DNA of 64,000 nt. It comes from Novosphingobium huizhouense. Lineage in GTDB: Bacteria > Pseudomonadota > Alphaproteobacteria > Sphingomonadales > Sphingomonadaceae. Location of the stretch: assembly GCF_020179475.1 (NCBI RefSeq), contig NZ_JAILXZ010000001.1, forward strand, positions 1,240,001 to 1,304,000, in the 5' to 3' direction. Each line of letters begins with the position of its first letter. Position 1 is the stretch's first letter. Position numbers and translations under genes: made by a program. Positions 42,962 through 51,206 of this stretch are shown in pieces. The notes beneath the pieces were generated by a model. That model saw only the letters and a program-made list of their open reading frames with translations. It was not told the DNA's origin and ran no database searches.

Positions 42962-43993
42962 ATGCACGAAGCACGCGTTCTGGTTGTCGATGACTCCGCG
43001 GCCATGCGCGCCCTGTTCTCCGACATCCTCGATCAGGCGAAGAACGTCAGCGTCGTGGGCGCGGCCCGCAGCGCGGACGACGCGCGCGAGCAGATCCTGC
43101 AACTCAAGCCGAACGTCATCACGCTCGATGTCGAGATGCCCGGCATGAGCGGGATCGAGTTCCTCGAGGAAATCATGGAGAAGAACCCGCTTCCGGTGGT
43201 CATGCTCTCGTCGCTGACCCAGGCGGGCACGGAAACCTCGCTGAAGGCATTCGAGCTCGGCGCCGTCGAGTGCTTCCCCAAGCCGCTCAAGGCGACCCCG
43301 GAGCAGTTCGCCAAGACCGTCGGCAAGCTCGGCAAGATCGTGCTCGCGGCGGCCAACTCGAACGTCAAGGACCGCAAGGCCGGACAGCGGGTCCATGTCG
43401 AAACGGGCACCGTGTTCGAATGGAACGGCCGCATCGTCGCGTTCAGTGCGTCGATGGGCGGAATCGATGCCCTCACCACGATCCTGTCGGTCTTCCCGCA
43501 GAACTGCCCGCCGACGGTGGTCTGCCTGCAGGCCGAGCCGATGCTGGTCGAAACCTTCATCAAGCGGCTCGACACCGACCTCAAATGCAGCGTCAAGCCG
43601 GCGCGCGATGGTGCCGCGCTCGTGCAGGGCACGATCCATATTGCCGCCGATCCGCAAAGCCACGTCGTGGTCGAGGCAGGCCAGCCGCCCAAGATCCGTC
43701 TGCTCCAGCGCGATCCTGTCGAGGGGGCGCGGCCGAGCGCCAACCTGCTGTTCGGCTCGATTGCGCGCGCCGCGATCCAGTCGGTGGGAGCGGTCCTTAC
43801 AGGGATGGGATCCGACGGGGCGAAAGGCTTGAAGCTACTGCGGGATTCTGGATTCGAAACCTTTGTCCAGGACCGCAAGACGGCACTCGTCGCCGAGACC
43901 CCGGACGCGGTGATCGCGCTCGAGGCAGCGACGCGCGAGATCGCGCTCGACGACATCGGCAGTGCTGTCCTCGCCAGTTGCAATCAAAGCTGA
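42962..43993 (+). CDS. CheB-like response regulator with degenerate methylesterase site
   Basis: 343 residues. The receiver domain is intact, with Asp56 in ITLDVEMPG and Lys in FPKPLK. The C-terminal half is a CheB methylesterase fold: Ser164 (FSASMGG) and Asp285 (TGMGSDGA) are kept. The catalytic His is not: where the family has QH, this protein has Gln190-Ala191 (CLQAEPMLVE). The later GHxPSVDVLF motif is also changed, to GARPSANLLF. Demethylation is therefore unlikely and a regulatory or sink role more likely. A TTG nine bases upstream could also be the start. It is a single-gene unit facing away from the che operon. Confidence 0.88.
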   Translation: MHEARVLVVDDSAAMRALFSDILDQAKNVSVVGAARSADDAREQILQLKPNVITLDVEMPGMSGIEFLEEIMEKNPLPVVMLSSLTQAGTETSLKAFELGAVECFPKPLKATPEQFAKTVGKLGKIVLAAANSNVKDRKAGQRVHVETGTVFEWNGRIVAFSASMGGIDALTTILSVFPQNCPPTVVCLQAEPMLVETFIKRLDTDLKCSVKPARDGAALVQGTIHIAADPQSHVVVEAGQPPKIRLLQRDPVEGARPSANLLFGSIARAAIQSVGAVLTGMGSDGAKGLKLLRDSGFETFVQDRKTALVAETPDAVIALEAATREIALDDIGSAVLASCNQS

Positions 43994-44069
43994 GGGAGCC
44001 CTCACGGTCGCAGGACAATACCCCGGACGGTACGCCTCCAGTCCCCCTTCTTGGCGGACCGTCCCATTG

Positions 44070-44107
44070 GTCCGGAACCGCAGAACGTGCGGTTCCGGAC
44101 TTTTTTT
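44070..44107 (+). terminator. Rho-independent terminator after the second cheB
   Basis: Perfect 13-bp stem, GTCCGGAACCGCA (44070-44082) with TGCGGTTCCGGAC (44088-44100), a five-base loop, and seven T (44101-44107). It lies 76 bases past the stop and closes the single-gene unit before the convergent fliS. Confidence 0.93.
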
Positions 44108-44155
44108 GTCGGAGATGGGAGGGAAAAAGCGCGCCCCCGTCCGGGGCTGGTTGGA

Positions 44156-44533
44156 TCAGCTCGCGCTGCCGAGCATTGCGGCCCTGATCTCGATGAAGTC
44201 CGCCCGGATCGCCTGGAGCGTTGCGGCGTCGAACCGCACCGCGCTGTCGAGCACGCTTTTGCGTGCAGTCTGGTAGAGGTGGAGAAGCGCCGGGCCCGCC
44301 GGGTTTTCAGGATCGACGCCCAGCTGCAAGGCAGTCAGCGCAGCCGTTGCCCGGGTCAGAGCGGCGCTCTTGGCGCTGTTGTCGCCACGGGATTCAGCGT
44401 AGATCGCCCGGCCGATAGACCCGGTCAGCTGTTCCAGGCAGAGGTCGACGAGCTGCATCGAGTTCGCGCCTTTGACCCGCGCATCGAAGTCGACGCGGCG
44501 GTAGGCTTCGCAAGGATCTCGGTAAAGCAGCAT
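44156..44533 (-). CDS. fliS: Flagellar export chaperone FliS
   Basis: 125 residues. It binds the C-terminus of flagellin to prevent polymerisation before export. The helical sequence begins with a divergent DPCEAYRRVDFDARVKGANSMQLVDLCLEQL, split here only by function, and ends in a helix with ALLHLYQTARKS. It is the last gene of the leftward flagellar array, 15 bases after fliD, a common pairing. Confidence 0.87.
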   Translation of the reverse strand: MLLYRDPCEAYRRVDFDARVKGANSMQLVDLCLEQLTGSIGRAIYAESRGDNSAKSAALTRATAALTALQLGVDPENPAGPALLHLYQTARKSVLDSAVRFDAATLQAIRADFIEIRAAMLGSAS

Positions 44534-44548
44534 CGGTCCCTCGCAGGC

Positions 44549-46000
44549 TTAGTTGGACTTGGCGTTCCAGGCGGCGATCTGGCCCTGGAGGAACGAGAGC
44601 GTCGACTTCGAGCTCGACAGGCGGGCATCGAGCCCGGCGTACTGCGTGACCAGCTTCTGGCGCAGCGTTTCCTGCTTGGTCTCGATGTCGCTCCTCTGGG
44701 TTGCCAGCTTGGCTTGCAGCGTCGTCATGCTTGCCACCGACCCACCCAGCGTGTTGGCGCCTGCCGTCGAGGTGACGGCGCGCGACATCTTGTCCAGCGT
44801 GGCGTAGACCCCGTAGAGACCGGTGGTGAACATCTTGGCGGTGCCCGCCGGATTGCCCGCGATGGTCGTCGACAGCCGGGCGCTGTCGAAGGTGAAACTG
44901 CCGTCGCGATTGGTCTTGAGCCCGAGTTCGGCAAGCGTCGAAGGCTCGCCGGTCGCCGCGTTGGGCATCACCTTGGCCAGGGCAAGCGCGCCGAGCTGGC
45001 GCCGCAGTTCGCGAGCGCCGGGGTTGTTGTTGAGCGTGCCCGAGATCGGGTCGGTATCGCGATTGAGCTCCGACACCATCTCGTTGAGCGCGGCGACGAG
45101 ATCGCCCATGGCGGCCGAGATACCGCTTGCCGGGTCACTGAAGCTGATCGTGGTGGGAGCCCCGGCATTGGTCCCGGTCAGCTTGAGCGTCAAGCCCGGC
45201 GCGGCATCGGTAATGATGTTGCTGGCCGATGTGCGCGGTACGCCGTCGAGAACGAAGGCCGCATCGCTCGCCGCCGACTTGAGCCGCGTTGCGTCGTCGG
45301 CGGGTGTCCAGGCGAGCGCCGATAGGCCGGGATCGGCAGGATTCTCGTTCGCCTCGATCTGGAAGCCGTTCGCCGCGCCGTCCTTGCCCTTGAGCACGAG
45401 CTGCGCGCCACCCGCTCCTGTCGCGACATATGCGGTGACGCCCGCACCCTTGGCATTGATGGCGTTGGCGACGTCGGTCAGCGTCGCGCCCTGCGCGATC
45501 GTCACGTCGACCTGCGAGCGGCTGGCGTCGGCGGTGAAGGTCGTGCCGGCAATCGTTCCGAAGCGAAGCGTGAGCGTGCCCGAACCGACCGTCGCAGTAG
45601 CCCCTGCAGCGTAAGCCGGGGATACCAGCGTCGCACCCTTGGCAAGGGAAGTGACTTCGAGCGTGGACGTGCCGCTGCCCGTCAGTGTCCCCTTCGAGAC
45701 GACGGCGACGGAGCCGTTCGCGATCTGGGGCGTCACGGCGAGATCGCCGGTGCGTACCCGGTCGCCGAACGAGGACGCTATCGTGGAGACCATGCCCTTG
45801 AGGGTCGAGGCAGCCGAGATTTGCGTGGCCAGCTTGTCGCTGCGGGAATTGATCTGGTCGAGCCGCGATGCGAATTGCGCGGCGGCGAGTTGCTCGGCGA
45901 GGCTTGCAGTGTCGATCCCGCTGCCACCGCCCAGCGCCGACACCAGCTTGGCGGTTGCCGAACTGGACGAAGTGGCCGAAGTCGTCGAATTCGTGGTCAT
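44549..46000 (-). CDS. fliD: Flagellar filament-capping protein FliD
   Basis: 483 residues. The N-terminal FliD domain contains LVSALGGGSGIDTASLAEQL, typical of cap proteins, and the C-terminal region is a long helical segment (about 400-480) that forms the coiled-coil contact with the filament. The middle is Thr/Ala/Gly-rich and variable. FliD caps the growing filament and promotes flagellin assembly. It lies between flhB and fliS and is exported unprocessed. Confidence 0.9.
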   Translation of the reverse strand: MTTNSTTSATSSSSATAKLVSALGGGSGIDTASLAEQLAAAQFASRLDQINSRSDKLATQISAASTLKGMVSTIASSFGDRVRTGDLAVTPQIANGSVAVVSKGTLTGSGTSTLEVTSLAKGATLVSPAYAAGATATVGSGTLTLRFGTIAGTTFTADASRSQVDVTIAQGATLTDVANAINAKGAGVTAYVATGAGGAQLVLKGKDGAANGFQIEANENPADPGLSALAWTPADDATRLKSAASDAAFVLDGVPRTSASNIITDAAPGLTLKLTGTNAGAPTTISFSDPASGISAAMGDLVAALNEMVSELNRDTDPISGTLNNNPGARELRRQLGALALAKVMPNAATGEPSTLAELGLKTNRDGSFTFDSARLSTTIAGNPAGTAKMFTTGLYGVYATLDKMSRAVTSTAGANTLGGSVASMTTLQAKLATQRSDIETKQETLRQKLVTQYAGLDARLSSSKSTLSFLQGQIAAWNAKSN

Positions 46001-46030
46001 ACCAGCTAGAACGGCTTTGCGGCGCGCGCC

Positions 46031-47188
46031 TTAAGCGCTGCCAAGGGGTTTTCCGTCGCGTTTTTCGAGCCGCCCCTCGGCGTCGAAACGCAACTCGATC
46101 GGCACATCGATCCGCGGCCGGGCCGGCGTTTCACCGCGCTTGAGCGAGAGCACGAAGGCGAGCACCGACGCTACCGCGGCATAGAGTTCCTCGCGGATCG
46201 TCTGGTTCTCGCGCGTGGTGAAATAGACCGCGCGGGCGAGCGCCGGGTATTCCAGCGTCGGCACGCGCAGTTCGGCGGCAAGCTCGCGCATCGCGAGCGC
46301 CTTCTCCCCCCGGCCCTTGGCCAGAACGATCGGAGCGGACGCGCGTTGGGGATCATAGGCCAGCGCAACCGAGAAGTGCGTCGGATTGGTCACCACGAAC
46401 TGCGCCTCGCGCATCGCCTTCTGCAGCCCGCCCATCGCGATATCGCGCTGCCGTTGGCGGATCGCCGCCTTGCGTTCGGGACTGCCTTCGCTTTCCTTGT
46501 GCTCGTCCTTCATCTCCTGCAGGCTCATGCGCAAGCGCAGGAACCGGCGTACCCACTGGATCGGGAAGTCGATCAGGGCGATCACGATCAGACCGCCGCC
46601 GAGCGCGAACAGCAGCGAGAGCAGCGAATCCCATGCGTAGGACAACTGTCCGACGACCTCTCCGCTGCCGAGCCCGAGCAGCGTGGCCAGCCTGCCGTGC
46701 AGCCAGGACCAGGCGATCGTGCCGAGCAGGGCGAGCTTGGCGAGGCCCTTGACGATCTCGATCCATCCCTGCGGTCCGACCATGCGCTTGAAGCCGCTCA
46801 TCGGATTGATCCGCGAAGCCTTCGGGGCGAGGTTCGAGGCAACCCAGCGACCTTCACCGCCCGGACCCAGCTGGGCAGCCAGCGAGAACAGCAGGATCAG
46901 GCCGCCGAGCGCGAAAACAGGCGGCAGAACAGCCTGAAGCGCTTGGACGATCAGCGTGCCGGGGGTGAAATCATCGAGGCTGGCCCGATCCCAGACCAGC
47001 CCGCGCTTGGCCGTCTCGCCCAGTGCGGTCAGCACCCAGGGCCCTGCCAGTCGCAGCCAGACCGCCCCGATCAGGATCGAGACGGCGGTGGTAAGTTCGC
47101 GTGAGCGCAGGACGTCGCCGTTGCGGGCCGCGTCCTTCTTGCGCTTGGCGCTGGGAGCAAAGGTCTTCTCGCCTGCGCTTTCGGCCAC
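46031..47188 (-). CDS. flhB: Flagellar export switch protein FlhB
   Basis: 385 residues. Four membrane segments (about 35-220) are followed by a cytoplasmic domain with the autocleavage motif NPTH (Asn268-His271). The N-terminus (GEKTFAPSAKRKKDAARNGDV) is typical. FlhB switches the export apparatus from hook to filament substrates with FliK. The C-terminal tail past 350 is short and charged. It follows fliR by three bases. Confidence 0.95.
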   Translation of the reverse strand: MAESAGEKTFAPSAKRKKDAARNGDVLRSRELTTAVSILIGAVWLRLAGPWVLTALGETAKRGLVWDRASLDDFTPGTLIVQALQAVLPPVFALGGLILLFSLAAQLGPGGEGRWVASNLAPKASRINPMSGFKRMVGPQGWIEIVKGLAKLALLGTIAWSWLHGRLATLLGLGSGEVVGQLSYAWDSLLSLLFALGGGLIVIALIDFPIQWVRRFLRLRMSLQEMKDEHKESEGSPERKAAIRQRQRDIAMGGLQKAMREAQFVVTNPTHFSVALAYDPQRASAPIVLAKGRGEKALAMRELAAELRVPTLEYPALARAVYFTTRENQTIREELYAAVASVLAFVLSLKRGETPARPRIDVPIELRFDAEGRLEKRDGKPLGSA

Positions 47189-47191
47189 GGC

Positions 47192-47974
47192 TCAGTGCTC
47201 CAGCAATGCGGCGCTCTGGCCGACCGCGGTGCGGGTGAGATCGGTCAACCGGTCGGTGACGAGCGGCGCCGAGGCGATCAACGCGACGAGGCCGGCAAGG
47301 ACCCCGGCCGGAAGGCCGAGCGAGAACAGGTTGAGACTCGGCGCGGAGCGGCTGATCACCCCGGTCATGACCTGGACGAGCAGCAGCAGCAGCGTGACCG
47401 GCAGGGCAATTATCAGGGCGGTTGCAAACATCTGCGAGGCGAATGCGGTGACCTGGGCCATGTGGCCTGCCGAAAACCACGCGGTGCCGGGCGGGAAGGT
47501 GCGGTAGCTCTCGACCAGTAGCGAGAACCAGTCGAGGTGTGCGCCAAGGCCGAGGAACAGCACGGTCATCACGACCGAGAAATACTGGCCGAGCGCCGGT
47601 GAGTGCGCGCCGCTAACAGGATCGGACGTCGTCGCGATCGACAACCCCATGCCGCCCCCGATCAGTTCCGCGGCAATCAGCGGGGCTGCGAACGAGAGTT
47701 GCAGCACGAAGCCGAGGGCGAGGCCGAGCACCACCTCGTTGGCGATGGCGAGCATGCCGGTCAGCGAGAGCAGGTTGGGCGGGGCGACCACGCTGGTCCA
47801 GGCGCAGACGAGGACCGCGACTGCGCCGCTCACCATGACCCGCACTTGTGGCGGCACCGTATTCGCACCGAACAGCGGTGCGGCGAACAGGGCTGCCGCG
47901 ATCCGCGTCATCACGAAGACCATCCGCCAGAACTCTGCCTCGAGCGCGCCAAATCCGAAATCGAGGGCGATCAT
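47192..47974 (-). CDS. fliR: Flagellar export apparatus protein FliR
   Basis: 260 residues with about six hydrophobic segments. FliR is part of the FliPQR export gate in the inner membrane. Typical parts are FWRMVFVMTRIAAALFAAPLFG at the N-terminus and the segment AAELIGGGMGLSIATTSDP. The start at 47974 gives the usual length; the frame stays open upstream through fliQ. It lies eight bases after fliQ. Confidence 0.93.
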   Translation of the reverse strand: MIALDFGFGALEAEFWRMVFVMTRIAAALFAAPLFGANTVPPQVRVMVSGAVAVLVCAWTSVVAPPNLLSLTGMLAIANEVVLGLALGFVLQLSFAAPLIAAELIGGGMGLSIATTSDPVSGAHSPALGQYFSVVMTVLFLGLGAHLDWFSLLVESYRTFPPGTAWFSAGHMAQVTAFASQMFATALIIALPVTLLLLLVQVMTGVISRSAPSLNLFSLGLPAGVLAGLVALIASAPLVTDRLTDLTRTAVGQSAALLEH

Positions 47975-47982
47975 CGGATGCC

Positions 47983-48255
47983 TTAGCGCCCGGTTGCGGC
48001 GATCTGGACGAACACGTCCTTGAGGAAGTCGCCGATCAGCCCGAGCATCGCGCCGCCCAGCAGGACCAGCACGAGCGCGGTAACGGCAAGCTTGGGCACG
48101 AAGGTCAGCGTCTGTTCGTTGACCGAGGTCGCAGCCTGAATGATCCCGACGACGAGGCCGACGGCGAGGCTGGCGAGCAGCACGGGCGCGGCGACGAGCG
48201 CTGCAACCCACAGCATCCGGTCCGCAAGCGCGAGAAGGGCGGCAGTATCGTCCAT
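47983..48255 (-). CDS. fliQ: Flagellar export apparatus protein FliQ
   Basis: 90 residues with two membrane helices; export-gate component. The segment SLAVGLVVGIIQAATSVNEQTLTFVPKL is the conserved core, read here in two parts. Its ATG shares one base with the fliP stop. Length equals the family norm. The open frame extends upstream to 49158 because of the high GC content, but fliP occupies that DNA on the same strand in another frame. Confidence 0.93.
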   Translation of the reverse strand: MDDTAALLALADRMLWVAALVAAPVLLASLAVGLVVGIIQAATSVNEQTLTFVPKLAVTALVLVLLGGAMLGLIGDFLKDVFVQIAATGR

Positions 48256-49067
48256 CAGCCGAAACTCGAAGCGAGGCTGCCCATCAGCAGCGCCCAGCCG
48301 TCGACGAGGACGAAGAGCAGCAGCTTGAAGGGTAGCGAGACAATGGTCGGGCTCATCATCATCATGCCAAGGCTCATCAGCACCGAGGAGACCACGAGGT
48401 CGATCACCAGGAACGGCAAGAACAGCATGAAGCCGATCTGGAACGCGGTCTTTAGCTCGCTGGTGATGAAGGCCGGGAGCAGGATCGAGAACGGCACGTC
48501 GGCGCTGTTCGCGAACTTCGGCGCATGCGCCATGTCGGCGAACATCGACAGGTCGTGCTCGCGCGTCTGGCGGATCATGAACTTGTGGAATTCCCCGCCC
48601 GCATTGGCGATCGCCTGTTCTGCATTGATGGTGCCTGCCGAATAGGGACTGATCGCCGTCTGGTTCACCTTGTCGAGCGTCGGCGCCATGACGAACAGCG
48701 AGAGGAACAGCGAGAGCCCGATCAGCACCTGGTTGGGCGGAGACTGCTGCAGGCCGAGCGCCTGGCGCAGGATGCCCAGCACCACCAGGATGCGGGTGAA
48801 GCTCGTCATCATCAGGATCAGGCTGGGCAGGATCGTCAGCAGCCCCATGATCAACAGGAGCTGGAGCGAGAGCGAGAGGCTGCCGCCCGACTGTGCGCCG
48901 GCGATCTGGCCGAAGGCGCGATCGAGCGCGCCCGGAATGGCGGCGGCGGTCGAGCCCGGTGCAGCGGCAGGAGCGGCGGCAGGAGCGGCAAGGGCCAGCG
49001 TGGGCAGGAGCAGCAGCGGCAGGAACACGCCACTGCGAAGAACCATGGCAAGGCGCATCGTCGTCAT
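48255..49067 (-). CDS. fliP: Flagellar export apparatus protein FliP
   Basis: 270 residues. A cleavable signal sequence (about 1-24, Leu/Ala-rich) is followed by four membrane segments. Conserved parts include LTILPSLILMMTSFTRILVV, MLFLPFLVIDLVVSSVLMS and MMMMSP near the C-terminus. FliP forms the core of the export gate. It overlaps fliO by four bases and shares a base with fliQ, in the standard O-P-Q-R order. Confidence 0.95.
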   Translation of the reverse strand: MTTMRLAMVLRSGVFLPLLLLPTLALAAPAAAPAAAPGSTAAAIPGALDRAFGQIAGAQSGGSLSLSLQLLLIMGLLTILPSLILMMTSFTRILVVLGILRQALGLQQSPPNQVLIGLSLFLSLFVMAPTLDKVNQTAISPYSAGTINAEQAIANAGGEFHKFMIRQTREHDLSMFADMAHAPKFANSADVPFSILLPAFITSELKTAFQIGFMLFLPFLVIDLVVSSVLMSLGMMMMSPTIVSLPFKLLLFVLVDGWALLMGSLASSFG

Positions 49068-49342
49068 TCTTCGGCCGGCGCGTCGCTCGCGCGCGCAGGC
49101 GCCTCGGCGAGTGGAACCAGCCCGGCCTTGCTGGCCGAGACGAGAATTTCACGCCCACGGAACTCGATCACGGCAAGCCGCAAGCTCGGGCTGAGCATCT
49201 GCGTTTCGACGATCTTCACCGATCGCGTGCCGGTCGACGTTCCGAACTTGCCCTCCATGCGCTTGGCGAACTTGAGGCTGGCCCAGGCAAGACCCCCGAT
49301 CAGCGGGAGCAGGATGACCAGCTTGAGGATGTACCACAGCAT
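49064..49342 (-). CDS. fliO: Flagellar biosynthesis protein FliO
   Basis: 92 residues: one N-terminal membrane helix (about 5-22) and a small cytoplasmic domain with RSVKIVETQMLSPSLRLAVIEFRGREIL, interpreted here as the FliO core in which the final IL-V-S segment is conserved. FliO helps assemble FliP. Its start touches the fliN stop at 49342. Short FliO proteins of this size are usual in alphaproteobacteria. Confidence 0.88.
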   Translation of the reverse strand: MLWYILKLVILLPLIGGLAWASLKFAKRMEGKFGTSTGTRSVKIVETQMLSPSLRLAVIEFRGREILVSASKAGLVPLAEAPARASDAPAEE

Positions 49343-49620
49343 CAGGCGGCATCCTCGCGCGGCAGGGAGGTGGGCTGGCCGATCAGTTCGACAATGCGCA
49401 GCCCGAAGCGATCGCCCTGCGCGACGACCTCGCCGCGCGCGATCAGCTTGCCGTTGACCATGACGTCGAGCAGTTCATCGGTCAGCCGGTCGAGCATCAC
49501 CACGCTCTCCTCGGCGAGCCCCAGCACATCCTTGAGCTTCATCTCGGTGCGGCCGAGCTCGACGGTCAGGCGGACATCGACGTCCTTGAGGAAATCGAAG
49601 CCGCGGGTTTGGAAGGTCAT
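49342..49620 (-). CDS. fliN: Flagellar motor switch protein FliN
   Basis: 92 residues, essentially the SpoA C-terminal domain: VRLTVELGRTEMKLKDVL and the repeated hydrophobic core LLDVMVNGKLIARGEVVAQGD, separated by a short turn. FliN forms the lower C-ring with FliM and binds FliH. It lacks the extended N-terminus of FliY. It follows fliM by 13 bases. Confidence 0.92.
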   Translation of the reverse strand: MTFQTRGFDFLKDVDVRLTVELGRTEMKLKDVLGLAEESVVMLDRLTDELLDVMVNGKLIARGEVVAQGDRFGLRIVELIGQPTSLPREDAA

Positions 49621-49633
49621 CTAAGCCTCTTCT

Positions 49634-50533
49634 TCAGGAAAGCTGGGTGAGTTGAACGGCGACGCGATCGTCGACCGCGCCGATGCTGCCGTGAGCGACC
49701 GTTCGGTCGGCGACCCGCAGCGGAATCGAGCGTGCGATAGGGACGGAGAGGACCTGGCCAACCTCGAGCGCCGAAAGCACTGCGAGGGGTAGCGCCACAT
49801 CGACGAGCACGGCGCTCACCGGCAACGGCAGTTCGCCGAACGGTGCGTCTTCCGGACTGGCCGGCCGGCTCCGTCGCGCCGGCTTGCGAGATGCTTGGTC
49901 TGCCTGGCCGAAAAAGTCGGCGAGCATCGCAAACGGAATGGCCAGCCGCATTTCCCACGGATTGCGCCCGGCTTCAGTGATCGCGAACGACAGCACAGCC
50001 AGCCTCGCATCGGGACCGTAGGGCTCGAGTTGTGCAAGGTTGCTGTCGCGCCGCACCGCGGCGATCGGCTCGGGTCCACGCAGGTTGGCGACAGCCGCGA
50101 ATTGGGCGGCGAACACGGATTCGATCCGCTGGACCATCAGTTCGGCCGAAAGCGGCAGTTCGCGCGGCATCGGGTGGGGCGCTTCGCCCGGGCCGCCGAA
50201 TGCGCGGTCGACCAGGCGAAGAACCGCTTCAGCATCGATCGCCGAAAGCAGGCGCCCGCCCGATCCGGCCACCCGGTACAGGCTCCATGCGGCAAGCCCC
50301 GGTACTCGCGCCTCGATGTCGCCCAGGACGAGATCTTCGGGCTCTCCGCAATCGACCAGTGGCGGCTCGCCGCCGAGCAGCAGGGCCAGCGCGCCGCGCA
50401 GCGACCGCGCCATGCGCTCGCTCGCCCGGGCCAGCGCCGGCAACAGCTCGGCAGCGCTCGGACCCTGCCGCACCAGCTCCGCCGCGTGACGAGCGATGGG
50501 CCTCTCGGCCACGAGGGATCGTTCAGGCTTCAT
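49634..50533 (-). CDS. fliM: Flagellar motor switch protein FliM, N-terminally atypical
   Basis: 299 residues. The middle domain has DRAFGGPGEAPHP and ELMVQRIESVFAAQF; the C-terminal SpoA domain (about 225-295) contains VDVALPLAVLSALEVGQVL. The conserved N-terminal CheY-binding peptide (LSQxEIDALL) is missing; the protein begins MKPERSLVAERPIARH. No better upstream start exists, as fliL ends 33 bases before. The assignment rests on the SpoA domain and the operon position. How CheY acts on this switch is open. Confidence 0.83.
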   Translation of the reverse strand: MKPERSLVAERPIARHAAELVRQGPSAAELLPALARASERMARSLRGALALLLGGEPPLVDCGEPEDLVLGDIEARVPGLAAWSLYRVAGSGGRLLSAIDAEAVLRLVDRAFGGPGEAPHPMPRELPLSAELMVQRIESVFAAQFAAVANLRGPEPIAAVRRDSNLAQLEPYGPDARLAVLSFAITEAGRNPWEMRLAIPFAMLADFFGQADQASRKPARRSRPASPEDAPFGELPLPVSAVLVDVALPLAVLSALEVGQVLSVPIARSIPLRVADRTVAHGSIGAVDDRVAVQLTQLS

Positions 50534-50566
50534 GTCGCTGTTCGTGCCGTCCGCAAGATGAGGAAA

Positions 50567-51175
50567 TTACTGGACGATGAAGGTCTTGAAGTAGACGGCA
50601 TCGACTCCGCCGAACCCTTCGGTCTGGGTCAGCACCTTGTTGATCGCGGCAGTCATCCGCTTCTGCAGCTGTTCCTTGCCCTTGCTGGTCTGGACGTCGG
50701 TGTCGGGGGTTTCAGCCAGGACATCGAGCAGCGCCGAGCGGATAGCCAGTTCGTGCTTCTGGACCCAGAGGATCACGCGATAATCGCGCCGGGTCGAACA
50801 GGCCACGGAGAGCTGCACGAGTGCGTCGCTGTCCTTGAGGTTCGAGGTGAAGTCGTCCGCGAAGGAATAGTAGACAGTGCGATATTCACTGCCGCCTTCG
50901 CCCTCGGTTTCCTGGCCGCCTTCCTCACCCTCGCCATGACCGCCTTCCTTGGGCTTGGGCGCGAAGGGATCGATCTCGCCCTTCTTGATCAGCTTGGGGC
51001 GGTTGTCTTCCTTGACTTCCTTCTCGTGCCCGCCGCCCCCGATGATGCCGGCCGCCACGAGGCCATAGGCGCCGCCACCTCCGACCGCGAGCATCGCCAC
51101 CGCGATGCCGATGATCATCATCTTGCCGCCACCCTTCTTCTTGGGCTTGGCTTCCTTATCCTTCTTGTCGCTCAT
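50567..51175 (-). CDS. fliL: Flagellar basal-body protein FliL
   Basis: 202 residues. A Lys-rich cytoplasmic N-terminus precedes one membrane helix (about 20-42). An acidic, Gly-rich linker (about 70-95) leads to the conserved FliL domain (YYSFADDFTSNL, then GFGGVDAVYFKTFIVQ at the C-terminus). FliL surrounds the stator and increases torque. It lies 31 bases after fliK and upstream of fliM. Confidence 0.9.
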   Translation of the reverse strand: MSDKKDKEAKPKKKGGGKMMIIGIAVAMLAVGGGGAYGLVAAGIIGGGGHEKEVKEDNRPKLIKKGEIDPFAPKPKEGGHGEGEEGGQETEGEGGSEYRTVYYSFADDFTSNLKDSDALVQLSVACSTRRDYRVILWVQKHELAIRSALLDVLAETPDTDVQTSKGKEQLQKRMTAAINKVLTQTEGFGGVDAVYFKTFIVQ

Positions 51176-51206
51176 GCTGGTTTCCCGAATGGTCTAGGTA
51201 AGCGGA

